Translations under genes and position numbers: made by a program
Source of the DNA: Candidatus Avelusimicrobium pecoris
Lineage (GTDB): Bacteria > Elusimicrobiota > Elusimicrobia > Elusimicrobiales > Elusimicrobiaceae
Assembly (NCBI GenBank): GCA_902761975.1
Contig: CACWMG010000017.1
Span: forward strand, 1-39,808
Direction: 5' to 3'
Length of the DNA stretch: 39,808 nucleotides
Part shown: positions 15,163 through 23,544 of the stretch, piece by piece
How the letters are laid out: each line of letters opens with the position of its first letter
Position numbering within the stretch: the stretch's first letter is position 1
The notes under the pieces: generated by a model
What the model was told of the DNA's origin: nothing
Database searches by the model: none
Seen by the model: the letters and a program-made list of their open reading frames with translations, nothing else

Positions 15163-16264
15163 AATTTTCCTCGTACACAGTGCAAGGGCAAGCAACTTTA
15201 ATTTGGGTTCCTTTGCCGGACGCACTTATAATTTCCAGCGTTCCGCCCAGTAGGCGTATGCTGTCTTGCATAGAGCGAAGCCCCACATGGTTAATGGAGC
15301 GGCGCTGTGTATTTTTAAATCCTATTCCGTCGTCACTGATGCTAACAAACATCTCGTTATGTTGCCGTTTTAACGCTACGGTTACTTGCTTAGCCTGGGC
15401 GTGCTTGACTACATTACTAAGCGCCTCTTGCACCAGGCGGTAGAGCAAAATTTTAACCCGGTCACTAATCCCTTTTTCCGGCATTTGGCGGGAACACACA
15501 AAGCGGTATTTTAGGCGGCCCAAATTGCACACCTCCTGCACCAATTCTTCTATACTGCCGCGCAGGGCCCCGTCGGTATCTAAACTGGGCGGACGTAGCG
15601 ACACAATAATGTTGCGCAAGCGTTCAATGCTGTGCTGGGTTTGGGTTTGCAACCGTTCTAAATCTTTGAGGGCTTGGGCTGTATTGCCTTTTTGCACACT
15701 TTGTTTTGTCATGCTGACTAAAGCAGAAAGCATCACCGAGGCCGTACCAATTTCATCATGCAGTGCTTTGGCAATTTCGCGTTTTTCGGTTTCACGCGCG
15801 GCCAGTAAAAGCTGGGCAAACGTACGTGGGGCGGCCCCCTCGTGCAAGGCGTGCTCCTCTTGCTGTGAAGGAATGCTCCAGGCGGAAATATCGCGCGTTA
15901 CGCTAAGTACCTCGTCCACATGCCCCTCTTTATTAGTAAGCGGTAACAAGGTAGTCTGGCGCACGCAAGTATCTTCTTGCCACTCGTAGCTAATGGGGCG
16001 GGCCATTGCAAACGCTTGGCGCAAATGGGCCTGATGCAAGCCAACCGGCGCAAATGCTTGGGGATGCCCCGGTAGTTCTGCACAGCACACCTTTGCGTTA
16101 GCCGTGGGCGACGCAAAAAGTAAAACGGTATGATAATTTTGCGCGGAAAATAACGGCGTGCTCGGCCCGGCAATTTTGCCTTGTTCACACTTACAAGTTG
16201 TTAGAGGACCGGAGCAAACACGACCGCCTTTCCCCGCGTCTGCGGAAATTGGCTTAGAACACAT
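15155..16264 (-). CDS. Cytosolic NarL-type histidine kinase with Cys-rich N-terminus and PAS-like domain
   Basis: Sensor kinase that would autophosphorylate on His and pass the phosphate to the adjoining regulator. 369 residues, no membrane segment, so it senses an internal signal. Residues 1-62 hold six Cys (2, 17, 24, 26, 60, 61), including a C-x6-C-x-C group. A PAS/PAC-like segment follows, ending VDEVLSVTRDIS near 126. The HisKA_3 box is ETEKREIAKALHDEIG with His at about 169. The ATPase domain has LVQEALSNVVKHAQA (N box), SISDDGIGFK (G1) and HVGLRSMQDSIRLLGG. The Cys cluster could bind a metal or Fe-S cluster or act as a redox switch, as in NreB-type sensors; that is inference. It is the first gene of the operon that ends with proBAC. 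Confidence 0.92.
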   Translation of the reverse strand: MCSKPISADAGKGGRVCSGPLTTCKCEQGKIAGPSTPLFSAQNYHTVLLFASPTANAKVCCAELPGHPQAFAPVGLHQAHLRQAFAMARPISYEWQEDTCVRQTTLLPLTNKEGHVDEVLSVTRDISAWSIPSQQEEHALHEGAAPRTFAQLLLAARETEKREIAKALHDEIGTASVMLSALVSMTKQSVQKGNTAQALKDLERLQTQTQHSIERLRNIIVSLRPPSLDTDGALRGSIEELVQEVCNLGRLKYRFVCSRQMPEKGISDRVKILLYRLVQEALSNVVKHAQAKQVTVALKRQHNEMFVSISDDGIGFKNTQRRSINHVGLRSMQDSIRLLGGTLEIISASGKGTQIKVACPCTVYEENYD

Positions 16265-16537
16265 AATCTGCCTCTAACTACATTTTACTATATTTTAATT
16301 AGTTTTGGTTATCCAACAACAGGAAGATACGGACGTTTAAAACGGCCAAAGGTAAAAGCTTGTAAGAAGTGTAGCATATTTTGTAAGTTTTGTCAAGTAT
16401 TTTGTTAGCAATGTTAAACGCGATTATAAAAAACGCAAATGCCTAAGTGAGGGTATAAAAACGAAATATGCAAAATTGGGCAGAAATTATATAGAATAGA
16501 AGTGATGTAAAAATACAATTTGATTCTGTTTTTGGAA
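16265..16537. other. Intergenic region, no gene recognised
   Basis: Between the kinase start and the folded element the DNA is AT-rich. It holds the minus-strand promoter at 16368-16396 and a candidate plus-strand -10 (TACAAT at 16514-16519) that could drive the folded element and the pilin. I see no credible coding frame or tRNA here. Confidence 0.6.
16368..16396 (-). promoter_or_regulatory. Promoter of the kinase-regulator-rsmD-nuclease-proBAC operon
   Basis: On the minus strand: TTGACA (16391-16396), a 17-nt spacer ending in TGC, then TACACT (16368-16373). This is a near-consensus sigma-70 promoter with an extended -10. The start site would be near 16361, giving a leader of about 97 nt before the kinase ATG at 16264. 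No other gene in that direction lies between. Confidence 0.75.
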
Positions 16538-16712
16538 CCGTATGAAGAATACGGCCTGCTTTTGGGAACCCAAGAGCTTGCTTTCACTCCAGAAATAGCC
16601 GATACCAGGTACAACGGGCCCGTACAGCTTGTTGTACCGATTGTTTCCCGCCAAGGCGGGAAACTGCGGCTATATTATTGGGGAGGGTGAAAGCAACTCA
16701 ACAATGTAGCCG
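16538..16712 (+). ncRNA. Unassigned structured RNA or folded element upstream of a pilin gene
   Basis: Six helices can be drawn by eye. A: CCGTAT/ATACGG (16538-16543 with 16549-16554). B: GCTTTTGG/CCAAGAGC around loop GAAC (16558-16577). C: TTGCTTTCAC/GTGAAAGCAA (16578-16587 with 16687-16696), enclosing D: ATAGCCG/CGGCTAT (16595-16601 with 16667-16673). D in turn encloses E: GGTACAAC/GTTGTACC (16608-16615 with 16631-16638) and F: GTTTCCCGC/GCGGGAAAC (16643-16651 with 16656-16664). The 3' strand of D can instead pair with TAGCCG at 16707-16712, so two exclusive folds exist, as in a riboswitch expression platform. The pilin start is 58 nt further on. I cannot match it to 6S, SRP, tmRNA, RNase P or c-di-GMP riboswitch signatures. 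A MITE-like repeat with helix C as terminal inverted repeats is the main alternative. Confidence 0.6.
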
Positions 16713-16769
16713 TTTTGTGTGGTTTCATAAGCGGACAAATTGAAAATTAAAACAAAAGAGGAAAAACTT

Positions 16770-17384
16770 ATGGAACTGAAAACAACCAAACAAACTGTCA
16801 TGCTGAACTCGTTTCAGCATCTCCACCTTAATCAAACACTTTGCAAAAAGGATGAGATCCTGAATCAAGTTCAGGATGACAATAGAATGGGGTTCACGTT
16901 AATTGAACTCTTAGTCGTTGTACTTATTATCGGTATTTTGGCGGCGGTGGCCGTGCCACAGTATCAAAAAGCCGTTTATAAGAGCCGCACCGTAGAAGCA
17001 CTCACTATGTTAAAGGCTATTGCCAATGCTCAAGAGGTATATTATTTAGCCAACGGGGAATATACAAACAACATAGACGAATTAGATATGGCGGTCCCTA
17101 GCGAATTGATTACAACATGGAACGGACCATTTTTTAAAGATAAGTATTCTTATGCCTGTGCTTATAAGAGAACTTGCGCGGCTAAATCGTCAAACACAAA
17201 CTTACCCATTATTGAATTTGAACTATTACACGATACCGGGTACGCTCATAATGCCGGAAAAATTATGTGCCATAACTACGGTGGAAATAAAAGCGATATG
17301 GCACTCTCAATATGTGCCTCTTTGGGAAAATTGGACGAAGAAGCCGCCGGCACCACAGGTTATACTTTTTACACACTAAATTAG
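16770..17384 (+). CDS. Type IV pilin-like protein with an inserted leader segment
   Basis: Prepilin of the type IV pilus/type II secretion pseudopilin class, exported to the inner membrane and processed by PilD. I start at the ATG at 16770, behind AGAGGA, rather than at the TTG at 16740. The leader is 41 residues, unusually long, because residues ~9-38 are encoded by a palindromic element (16796-16881). Cleavage would fall after Gly41 (RMG|FTLIE), with the key Glu at +5 of the mature protein, followed by the helix [20 protein letters not shown]. The globular part has several Cys ([25 protein letters not shown]) that may form disulfides. 204 residues, more AT-rich than neighbours. Processing would remove the insert, which may explain its tolerance. 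Confidence 0.9.
   Translation: MELKTTKQTVMLNSFQHLHLNQTLCKKDEILNQVQDDNRMGFTLIELLVVVLIIGILAAVAVPQYQKAVYKSRTVEALTMLKAIANAQEVYYLANGEYTNNIDELDMAVPSELITTWNGPFFKDKYSYACAYKRTCAAKSSNTNLPIIEFELLHDTGYAHNAGKIMCHNYGGNKSDMALSICASLGKLDEEAAGTTGYTFYTLN
16796..16881. repeat. Palindromic element inserted in frame in the pilin leader
   Basis: 86 bp framed by TGTCAT and ATGACA. The left hairpin is ATGCTGAA/TTCAGCAT and the right hairpin ATCCTGAA/TTCAGGAT. It encodes a peptide of the type MLNSFQHL...[10 protein letters not shown], which I recall as a common by-product of dispersed palindromic repeats in unrelated bacteria, comparable to Rickettsia palindromic elements. No second copy is in this window. Confidence 0.8.
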
Positions 17385-17419
17385 TGTAAACAACATAACA
17401 GGGGGGGTGGTTAATTTTA

Positions 17420-17425
17420 TATAAT
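17420..17425 (+). promoter_or_regulatory. -10 box of the penicillin-binding protein gene
   Basis: TATAAT ends 8 nt before the ATG at 17434, in a gap of 49 nt after the pilin. No Shine-Dalgarno is present before the ATG, so a leader of only 0-2 nt is predicted. A G7 tract lies just upstream at 17401-17407. Confidence 0.5.
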
Positions 17426-17433
17426 AATTTTAT

Positions 17434-19572
17434 ATGGCTAAACGCAAACATACCCCCCTTTATAAAACCCCCCTCTTTTTAATTGCCGCCGGGGCCGCCC
17501 TTGTAGTGCTTATTTTGGCAACGGCCGGGTTTATGCGTTATATCTTTTCCGGCTTGCCGCCCGTGTATGAAATGGAGGAATATACCCCCTCCCTCACTAC
17601 CAAGGTCTATGACCGCAATAACGAGCTCATCCACGAGTTTTCTATTGAAAAACGCATGATGGTACCGCTGGAAGAAATCCCGGTGGATTTGCAAAACGCC
17701 GTGGTAGCCATGGAGGACCGCAATTTCTTTGCCCACCCGGGGATTTCGCTACGCGGCATTGGGCGTGCGTTACTGAGCGACGCGATGACCGGGCGCGCCA
17801 AACAAGGGGCCTCTACCCTTACGCAACAGCTCTCACGCGGGGTGTTTTTAACGCAAGAGAAAAAGCTCATCCGCAAAATCCGCGAGATTATTTTGGCCAT
17901 CCAAATTGAACACCAATTTAGTAAGCGCGAAATTTTGCAACTTTACCTCAACCAAATTTACCTGGGTAGCGGCGCTTACGGCGTAAAAGCGGCCACCAAA
18001 AAGTATTTTGATAAAGACCTGGAGCAACTAACCACCGGCGAGGCCGCCCTGCTGGTGGGGCTCATCCCCGCACCGGGGCGCTATAACCCCTTTGCCAACC
18101 CCGAATTAGCCCGCCAACGCCGCGACTTGGTGCTTAGCGTCATGCGCGAGCAGGATTATATCACGGACGAAGAATATCAACAAGCCAAGTCCGAGCCTAT
18201 GCCCGTTAAACCCGTCCAAGCCGAAGAAAACAAACCCGGCCGCTACTTTATTGAACATGTGCGGCGCATTTTAGAGCCCAAATATGGTATGGATATGCTG
18301 TGGAAAGCAGGCCTAAACATTTACACCACCATTGATATTAAACAGCAAAAAATAGCCGAAGAAACCATGAATAAATGGCTTAACGATTTTGACGAACAGG
18401 TTGCCAAAGGCCTAGGCATTGAATTTGATCCCAACGACACCGAGGCCGAAGCCGCCACGGAAAATGACGAAGAAGCCACCCCGCGCGACCCGGCCGACAA
18501 AGCCCCCCGTTTGCAAGGCGCGTTCATGGTGCGCGACGTTAAAACCGGGGCGGTGCGTGTGATGATTGGCGGGCGCGAATATGACGAAAGCAAATTCAAC
18601 CGCGCCACCCAAGCCAAACGGCAACCGGGCTCTTCCTTTAAGCCCTACGTATGGATGGCCGCTTTGCAAAAAGGCTACACCCCCGCCACCTTGGTAAAAG
18701 ATTTAACTACTATGTTCTATTACGACGGACGCAACTGGCACGCGTTTGATGAAAATGCGGACTTATATTCGTTAGATTTAGCCAAACAGTCTTTTATTGC
18801 CAGCAAAGATTTTAACGTGTGGGTACCCCAAAACTACGGTGGCAAAAGCGAAGGATGGATTACGCTACGCAAAGGGTTAGAAAAATCCAAAAACTTAGTA
18901 GCCGTCAATTTAATTGACGCCGTGGGAGTCATGGACGTCATCCGCGTAGCGCGCAAAGCCGGCATCACCGCCAATTTACCGCGGGTACCTGCCCTGGCTT
19001 TAGGGGTAAGCGTACTGCAAATGGATGAACACTTAGCCGCCCTTTCCACCTTTGCCAATGGCGGCATCCATACAGACAACTACTTTATTGAGCGCGTGGA
19101 AGACGCCAACGGACGCATTTTAGAAGAGCACATCCCCGTAGAACAGGCCGAATTTACCCCGCAAAACTCCTATTTACTTATCAATATGATGAAAGGCGTA
19201 GTACAGCGCGGTAGCGGCGCGTACGTCAACCGTTTGGGCCGCAACATTGCCGGCAAAACGGGCACTACCCAAAGCCACCGCGACATGTGGTTTGTGGGGA
19301 TGACCCCCCACACCGCGGCCGCCGCCTGGATGGGATATGACGACGACACCTCGCACGAAGAAGGTGCCAAGTTTACCGGTAGCACCACGGCGCGGTGGTG
19401 GACGGCCATTATGGAGCAAATTTTAAAAGACGAGCCCAATGACGATTTTGCCGTGCCGGAAGGGATTTCCTTTGCCTATATCAATCCCTCCACCGGCAAA
19501 CTGGCTACCCCGACCGAGCGTAACAAAATTTTAGAGGCCTTTATCACCGGTACCGAGCCGCAAAGTTTCTAG
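17434..19572 (+). CDS. Class A penicillin-binding protein (bifunctional transglycosylase/transpeptidase)
   Basis: Polymerises and cross-links peptidoglycan at the periplasmic face of the inner membrane. 712 residues. A single membrane anchor lies at ~13-35. The GT51 glycosyltransferase domain follows with catalytic Glu near 94 (AVVAMEDRNFFAHPG), GASTLTQQLSRG, RKIREIILAIQIE and YLNQIYLGSGAYG. The transpeptidase domain has SxxK in RQPGSSFKPYVW (Ser near 400), SxN in LEKSKNLVAV and the KTGTT triad at about 608. An acidic insertion (NDTEAEAATENDEEATPRD) lies around 330-350. It is a PBP1A-type enzyme. It is followed 6 nt later by mfd and probably forms one transcript with it. Confidence 0.96.
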   Translation: MAKRKHTPLYKTPLFLIAAGAALVVLILATAGFMRYIFSGLPPVYEMEEYTPSLTTKVYDRNNELIHEFSIEKRMMVPLEEIPVDLQNAVVAMEDRNFFAHPGISLRGIGRALLSDAMTGRAKQGASTLTQQLSRGVFLTQEKKLIRKIREIILAIQIEHQFSKREILQLYLNQIYLGSGAYGVKAATKKYFDKDLEQLTTGEAALLVGLIPAPGRYNPFANPELARQRRDLVLSVMREQDYITDEEYQQAKSEPMPVKPVQAEENKPGRYFIEHVRRILEPKYGMDMLWKAGLNIYTTIDIKQQKIAEETMNKWLNDFDEQVAKGLGIEFDPNDTEAEAATENDEEATPRDPADKAPRLQGAFMVRDVKTGAVRVMIGGREYDESKFNRATQAKRQPGSSFKPYVWMAALQKGYTPATLVKDLTTMFYYDGRNWHAFDENADLYSLDLAKQSFIASKDFNVWVPQNYGGKSEGWITLRKGLEKSKNLVAVNLIDAVGVMDVIRVARKAGITANLPRVPALALGVSVLQMDEHLAALSTFANGGIHTDNYFIERVEDANGRILEEHIPVEQAEFTPQNSYLLINMMKGVVQRGSGAYVNRLGRNIAGKTGTTQSHRDMWFVGMTPHTAAAAWMGYDDDTSHEEGAKFTGSTTARWWTAIMEQILKDEPNDDFAVPEGISFAYINPSTGKLATPTERNKILEAFITGTEPQSF

Positions 19573-19578
19573 GTAGTT

Positions 19579-22500
19579 ATGGTTGTTCAATCCTCCCCTT
19601 TTACACGCTATTATGGGCTGCCCAACGGGGCGGCCCAAGCGTATTATGTGTGTGGAAATTTTTTAGATAAATCGCGCCCGGTTGTTTTTGTAAGCGCGCA
19701 AGATTTGGACGATTTTGACCACGCCGCCCAAGCCTTTGCTCCACAAGGGACGCAACTGCTCTCTTTCCCCGCTACCGATACCGGCCAAATGCGCTTTTTA
19801 CACCAACTGTTAAGCCATACGGGCGGCCCTGTTTTAATTAGCGCGCCTTACGAGGCTTTGTCCACCCCGCTACCCAACGTGGCCGATTTTCAAGCCCGCA
19901 CCCATGTATTTCGCCGCGGGGACACTTTGCGCCGCCAGGAACTTTTAGACACCTTGGAAGCGGCCGGCTACACCCGCAGTGATTATGCCGAAACGCCCGG
20001 CGAATATGCCGCGCGCGGCAGTGTGGTGGATATTTTTTGCTTGCATCAGCCAAACCCGCTACGGCTCTATTTTTCGGGCAACCGCCTGGACTCTATAAGT
20101 GCCTTTGACGTGGACACCCACAATACCCAAAGCGCGGCGGACGAAGCCCTTATTTTACCCTTAACCTTTGACGAAAAACCATGCACCCTGGCTGACTTTG
20201 TACCCGGTGCATTTTATCTATTTGAGGAACCCAGCTTGGAGTTTGACCTGTCCCCTTATCCCGGGTGCGGGGTTATTTCTTTGCTCCCCAGTGCAACGGG
20301 CATAAATTGCAACTTAAAAGCTAATTTGTCTTTTGGCAGCAACACACAACTCTTGGCGCAAGAAGTGCAACGGCTGTTCAATTTGCACTTGCACGTATGT
20401 ATTACCTGTTTAAACCGCGGGGAACTAAGCCGCTTAACCGACCTTTTGGCAGACCCCGTTTTTAAACACGCGCAGTTTATCATTTCCCCTCTTACCAAAG
20501 GGTTTATAGACGAACAAAAACGCATAGCATATATCACTTCCAACGAAATTTTAAACCGCCATTTTAGCACGGCGCGGGTACTCAAACATTTTGACGTGGA
20601 AAACGCCAAGCGCGTGCGGTTTAAAGAGTTGCAAGCCGGCGATTACGTGGTACACCGGGACTATGGCATTGGCCGTTACCTGGGCTTAGAAGTAATGAAC
20701 GAGCGCGAAAACCCGACCGACTGCCTGATGATTGAATACCGCCGCGGCAGTAAGCTCTATGTGCCCATGTATGATTTTAAGAAAGTACAAAAATATATTT
20801 CAGCCGGCGGAAAACGTCCTACCTTGGCGGTACTGGGCGGAACTACTTGGAAAGAGATAAAAAAACGCGTTACCGAGCAAGCCCAAAAAGCCGCACAGGA
20901 AATTTTAAAGTTAGAAGCCAAACGCCAAGCAGTCGGTGCGCCCGTTATTATTGGGGACGCGCGTTTAGAGCAAGAATTTGCCGACTCGTTCCCTTATGTG
21001 CTGACCCCCGGCCAGGAACAAGCCATTAAAGACACGTTGCACGATTTGGATCTACCAAAACCCATGGACCGCGTATTAGTGGGCGACGTAGGCTTTGGCA
21101 AAACCGAAGTTGCCATGCGCGCCGCTCTAAAAGTAGCTTTGGCAGGCAAACAAGTTATGGTATTGGTACCCACCACCATTTTAGCCGACCAACACTATAA
21201 AACCTTTGTAAAACGCATGGCGGGGTTTCCCCTCAATGTGCGTATGCTATGCCGCTTCCAAACTAAAAAAGAACAAAAAGCAGTCCTTGCGGAACTAAAA
21301 AGCGGGCTGTGCGACATTATTATCGGTACACACCGGCTCCTGAGTAAAGACATTGGGTTTAAGGAACTGGGGCTTGTTATTATTGACGAAGAACACCGTT
21401 TTGGGGTAAAACAAAAAGAAAAAATCCGCGCTTTAAGCCTGGGCGTGCACTGTTTAATGCTCAGTGCCACCCCTATTCCGCGCACGCTTAACCAATCGCT
21501 CTCTTCCTTGCGCGATATTTCGCTCATTGATACGCCCCCCCGCGGGCGCACCCCTATTAAAACAGTAGTTACGGCGTGGAACGACGAACTGGCCGCCGCC
21601 GCTATTAACCAAGAACTGGCCCGTAACGGCCAGGTGTATTACGTCTATAATACGGTGCGGGATATGGAAGAGCGGCTTGCTTTTTTGCGCAAACTGGTGC
21701 CGCAAGCGCGCATTTGTATGGCGCACGGACAAATGGACGAAAAAGAGTTGGAACAAACGCTGTGGGATTTTAACCAAGGTAAATATGATGTGCTCTTGGC
21801 CTCCACTATCATAGAGTCCGGCATAGACATCACCAACGCCAACACCTTAATTGTAGAGGACGCCCAAAATTTTGGCCTGGCCCAGCTCTATCAGTTGCGC
21901 GGGCGCATTGGCCGCGGGGACCAAAAAGCCTATTGCTATTTATTCCACCCGGATTGGCTCTTTAAAACCGCCCCGCAGGAAGATAATTCCTATGCCGATT
22001 TAGCCGCCGTGTACCTCAAGCGCACCCCGCAAAAGGACCCCACCGCCCAGGCCAAAGAGCGCCTGTCGGCCCTGATGGAATTTGGGGAATTGGGCAGTGG
22101 GTTTCGCTTAGCGCTTCGGGATATGGAAATCCGCGGGGCGGGCGAGCTACTGGGTTTTAAACAGCATGGCTATGTAAATGAAGTAGGGCTCTCTTTATAT
22201 TGCGATTTGGTAGCCAGTGAAGTGCGTAAATTAAAAGGCAAACCGGTGGAGCGCAAACTGCAAGCCAAGGTAAATTTGCCCCTTTCAGCGTTTATCCCGC
22301 CCGATTACCTGCCCGACGAGGCCGAACGCCTTAAAACCTATAAAGAGCTTATGAGTGCAGACACCACGCAAACCAAAGCCATTTTAGCGCGCCTGGCTGA
22401 CCAATGCGGCCCCGTACCTGCGGAGATTGAAAACTTGGTCCAAGTAATTGCACTAGCCAACCAAGCGGGTAGTTTAGGGATTTATCAGTTGGATTGGACG

Positions 22501-22716
22501 CACCCCGGGGTAGAACTATCGTTTACCAAGCACGCCGCCCTGCCGGCAGATCTGCCCGAAAAATTGCTCCTGGCCTACGGACCGGAAGCAGTCCAGTTTT
22601 TGCAATCTAAAAACGGATACGGCCTGCGCCTGGCATGCACCGAGAAAGAAAACCCCCTCTTATTCACCCAACACATACTGGCCTTTTTAACCCGTCTTTT
22701 CCAACCGCAAAAATGA
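19579..22716 (+). CDS. mfd: Transcription-repair coupling factor Mfd
   Basis: Mfd removes RNA polymerase stalled at DNA lesions and recruits UvrA. 1045 residues, somewhat shorter than the ~1150 of E. coli, the loss being in the N-terminal UvrB-like part. The RNA-polymerase-interacting domain LQAGDYVVHRDYGIGRYLGLEV begins at about residue 350. The translocase has Walker A GDVGFGKTEVA near 501, VLVPTTILADQH, DEEH box with IIDEEHRFGVKQKE, motif III LSATPIPRTLNQSL, and the RecG-like TRG region (QLYQLRGRIGRGDQKAYCYLF). The C-terminal UvrA-contact domain is present (LRDMEIRGAGELLGFKQHG onward). The Shine-Dalgarno is weak. Confidence 0.97.
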   Translation: MVVQSSPFTRYYGLPNGAAQAYYVCGNFLDKSRPVVFVSAQDLDDFDHAAQAFAPQGTQLLSFPATDTGQMRFLHQLLSHTGGPVLISAPYEALSTPLPNVADFQARTHVFRRGDTLRRQELLDTLEAAGYTRSDYAETPGEYAARGSVVDIFCLHQPNPLRLYFSGNRLDSISAFDVDTHNTQSAADEALILPLTFDEKPCTLADFVPGAFYLFEEPSLEFDLSPYPGCGVISLLPSATGINCNLKANLSFGSNTQLLAQEVQRLFNLHLHVCITCLNRGELSRLTDLLADPVFKHAQFIISPLTKGFIDEQKRIAYITSNEILNRHFSTARVLKHFDVENAKRVRFKELQAGDYVVHRDYGIGRYLGLEVMNERENPTDCLMIEYRRGSKLYVPMYDFKKVQKYISAGGKRPTLAVLGGTTWKEIKKRVTEQAQKAAQEILKLEAKRQAVGAPVIIGDARLEQEFADSFPYVLTPGQEQAIKDTLHDLDLPKPMDRVLVGDVGFGKTEVAMRAALKVALAGKQVMVLVPTTILADQHYKTFVKRMAGFPLNVRMLCRFQTKKEQKAVLAELKSGLCDIIIGTHRLLSKDIGFKELGLVIIDEEHRFGVKQKEKIRALSLGVHCLMLSATPIPRTLNQSLSSLRDISLIDTPPRGRTPIKTVVTAWNDELAAAAINQELARNGQVYYVYNTVRDMEERLAFLRKLVPQARICMAHGQMDEKELEQTLWDFNQGKYDVLLASTIIESGIDITNANTLIVEDAQNFGLAQLYQLRGRIGRGDQKAYCYLFHPDWLFKTAPQEDNSYADLAAVYLKRTPQKDPTAQAKERLSALMEFGELGSGFRLALRDMEIRGAGELLGFKQHGYVNEVGLSLYCDLVASEVRKLKGKPVERKLQAKVNLPLSAFIPPDYLPDEAERLKTYKELMSADTTQTKAILARLADQCGPVPAEIENLVQVIALANQAGSLGIYQLDWTHPGVELSFTKHAALPADLPEKLLLAYGPEAVQFLQSKNGYGLRLACTEKENPLLFTQHILAFLTRLFQPQK

Positions 22717-22722
22717 TATAGT
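22714..22722 (+). promoter_or_regulatory. Extended -10 (TGA-TATAGT) before the parvulin lipoprotein gene
   Basis: TATAGT ends exactly 6 nt before the ATG at 22729 and is preceded by TGn. The TG overlaps the mfd stop codon. There is only a weak AGG in front of the ATG. The same geometry occurs upstream of xerC/D, znuA, eamA and the sulfatase-like gene. Confidence 0.45.
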
Positions 22723-22728
22723 ATAGGT

Positions 22729-23544
22729 ATGCGACACGTTACACTTTGTTTAGCTATTTGTTTGGGGTTGGCCGCCTGTCAAAAGGACTCTGCCACTGCG
22801 CCTAAAACACAAGCGGCGGCCCAGGTGGGTAATGTAACCATCACACAGGCGGATGTGGACCAGGCCCTGGAACTTCTTAACGAGGACGACCGCCATTTTG
22901 CCCAAACCCCGCTTGGCAAACAAAATTTACTACAAGTCTTAACGCGCGAAAAACTCATCTTGGCCGACGCCCGCGCTACGGGCCTGGAACAGGAAAAAGA
23001 CTATCAACAAGCTATCCGGCAAAAACGGGCCGAGCTGGACCGCGCCTACACGCAATTTGAGCAGGACGCGCTACTTCGCACCTGGTATGAAAAAAACGGC
23101 GCGCAATTAGAACCTACCGAAAAAGAAATCAAAGCCTATTTTGACCAATACCCCTACGAAATGACCCTCAAACAAATTATCATAGACAACGCCCAAACGG
23201 CCGACCAGGTTCTACGCACGCTAAAGGCGTCCCCCGGGCGTTGGAACGAAATGGCCCGCCAATACTCTATTGCCCCCAAACACTTGCAAATACTGACCGT
23301 CATGCCCGGGGAATATTTGGAAAATTTGGAAGTTATTGCGGCCAACTCCCCCATTGGCAAAGCGCAAGGGTTCTTTAAAACACCGCTTGGATTTCATATA
23401 ATAATGAAAACGGGGGAAAATAAACTCTCGCTCAAACAAGCAGAGCCCCGCATTAAACAGGTATTACAACAACAACGTATTGACGAATTATTGGAAACTT
23501 TAAAAAACACGTACGAGGTTACTATTTATGACGAAAACAAATAA
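22729..23544 (+). CDS. Parvulin-like (PpiC/SurA family) lipoprotein
   Basis: Probable envelope folding factor. 271 residues. The signal peptide ends in a lipobox, LGLAACQK, so the mature protein starts at a lipidated Cys near residue 17. A SurA_N-like helical part follows (QVGNVTITQADVDQALELL; TREKLILADARATGLEQE). The C-terminal part resembles a reduced parvulin domain (MTLKQIIIDNAQTADQVL; ANSPIGKAQGFFKTPLGFHIIMKTGE). Conserved rotamase residues are hard to confirm, so it may be a chaperone without isomerase activity. The 3' end overlaps the next parvulin gene by 17 nt. Both together resemble tandem SurA/PrsA pairs placed after mfd. Confidence 0.82.
   Translation: MRHVTLCLAICLGLAACQKDSATAPKTQAAAQVGNVTITQADVDQALELLNEDDRHFAQTPLGKQNLLQVLTREKLILADARATGLEQEKDYQQAIRQKRAELDRAYTQFEQDALLRTWYEKNGAQLEPTEKEIKAYFDQYPYEMTLKQIIIDNAQTADQVLRTLKASPGRWNEMARQYSIAPKHLQILTVMPGEYLENLEVIAANSPIGKAQGFFKTPLGFHIIMKTGENKLSLKQAEPRIKQVLQQQRIDELLETLKNTYEVTIYDENK

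Noticed and set aside
16740..16769. TTG start giving a longer pilin leader
   Set aside because: The ATG at 16770 has AGAGGA at proper distance; the TTG has none.
16538..16769. c-di-GMP riboswitch controlling the pilin
   Set aside because: Tempting because such switches control pili, but neither the GEMM-I nor the GEMM-II core sequences can be found. The element stays unassigned.
23221..23439. Small minus-strand frames within the parvulin genes and elsewhere
   Set aside because: Antisense of conserved coding sequence, no translation signals.
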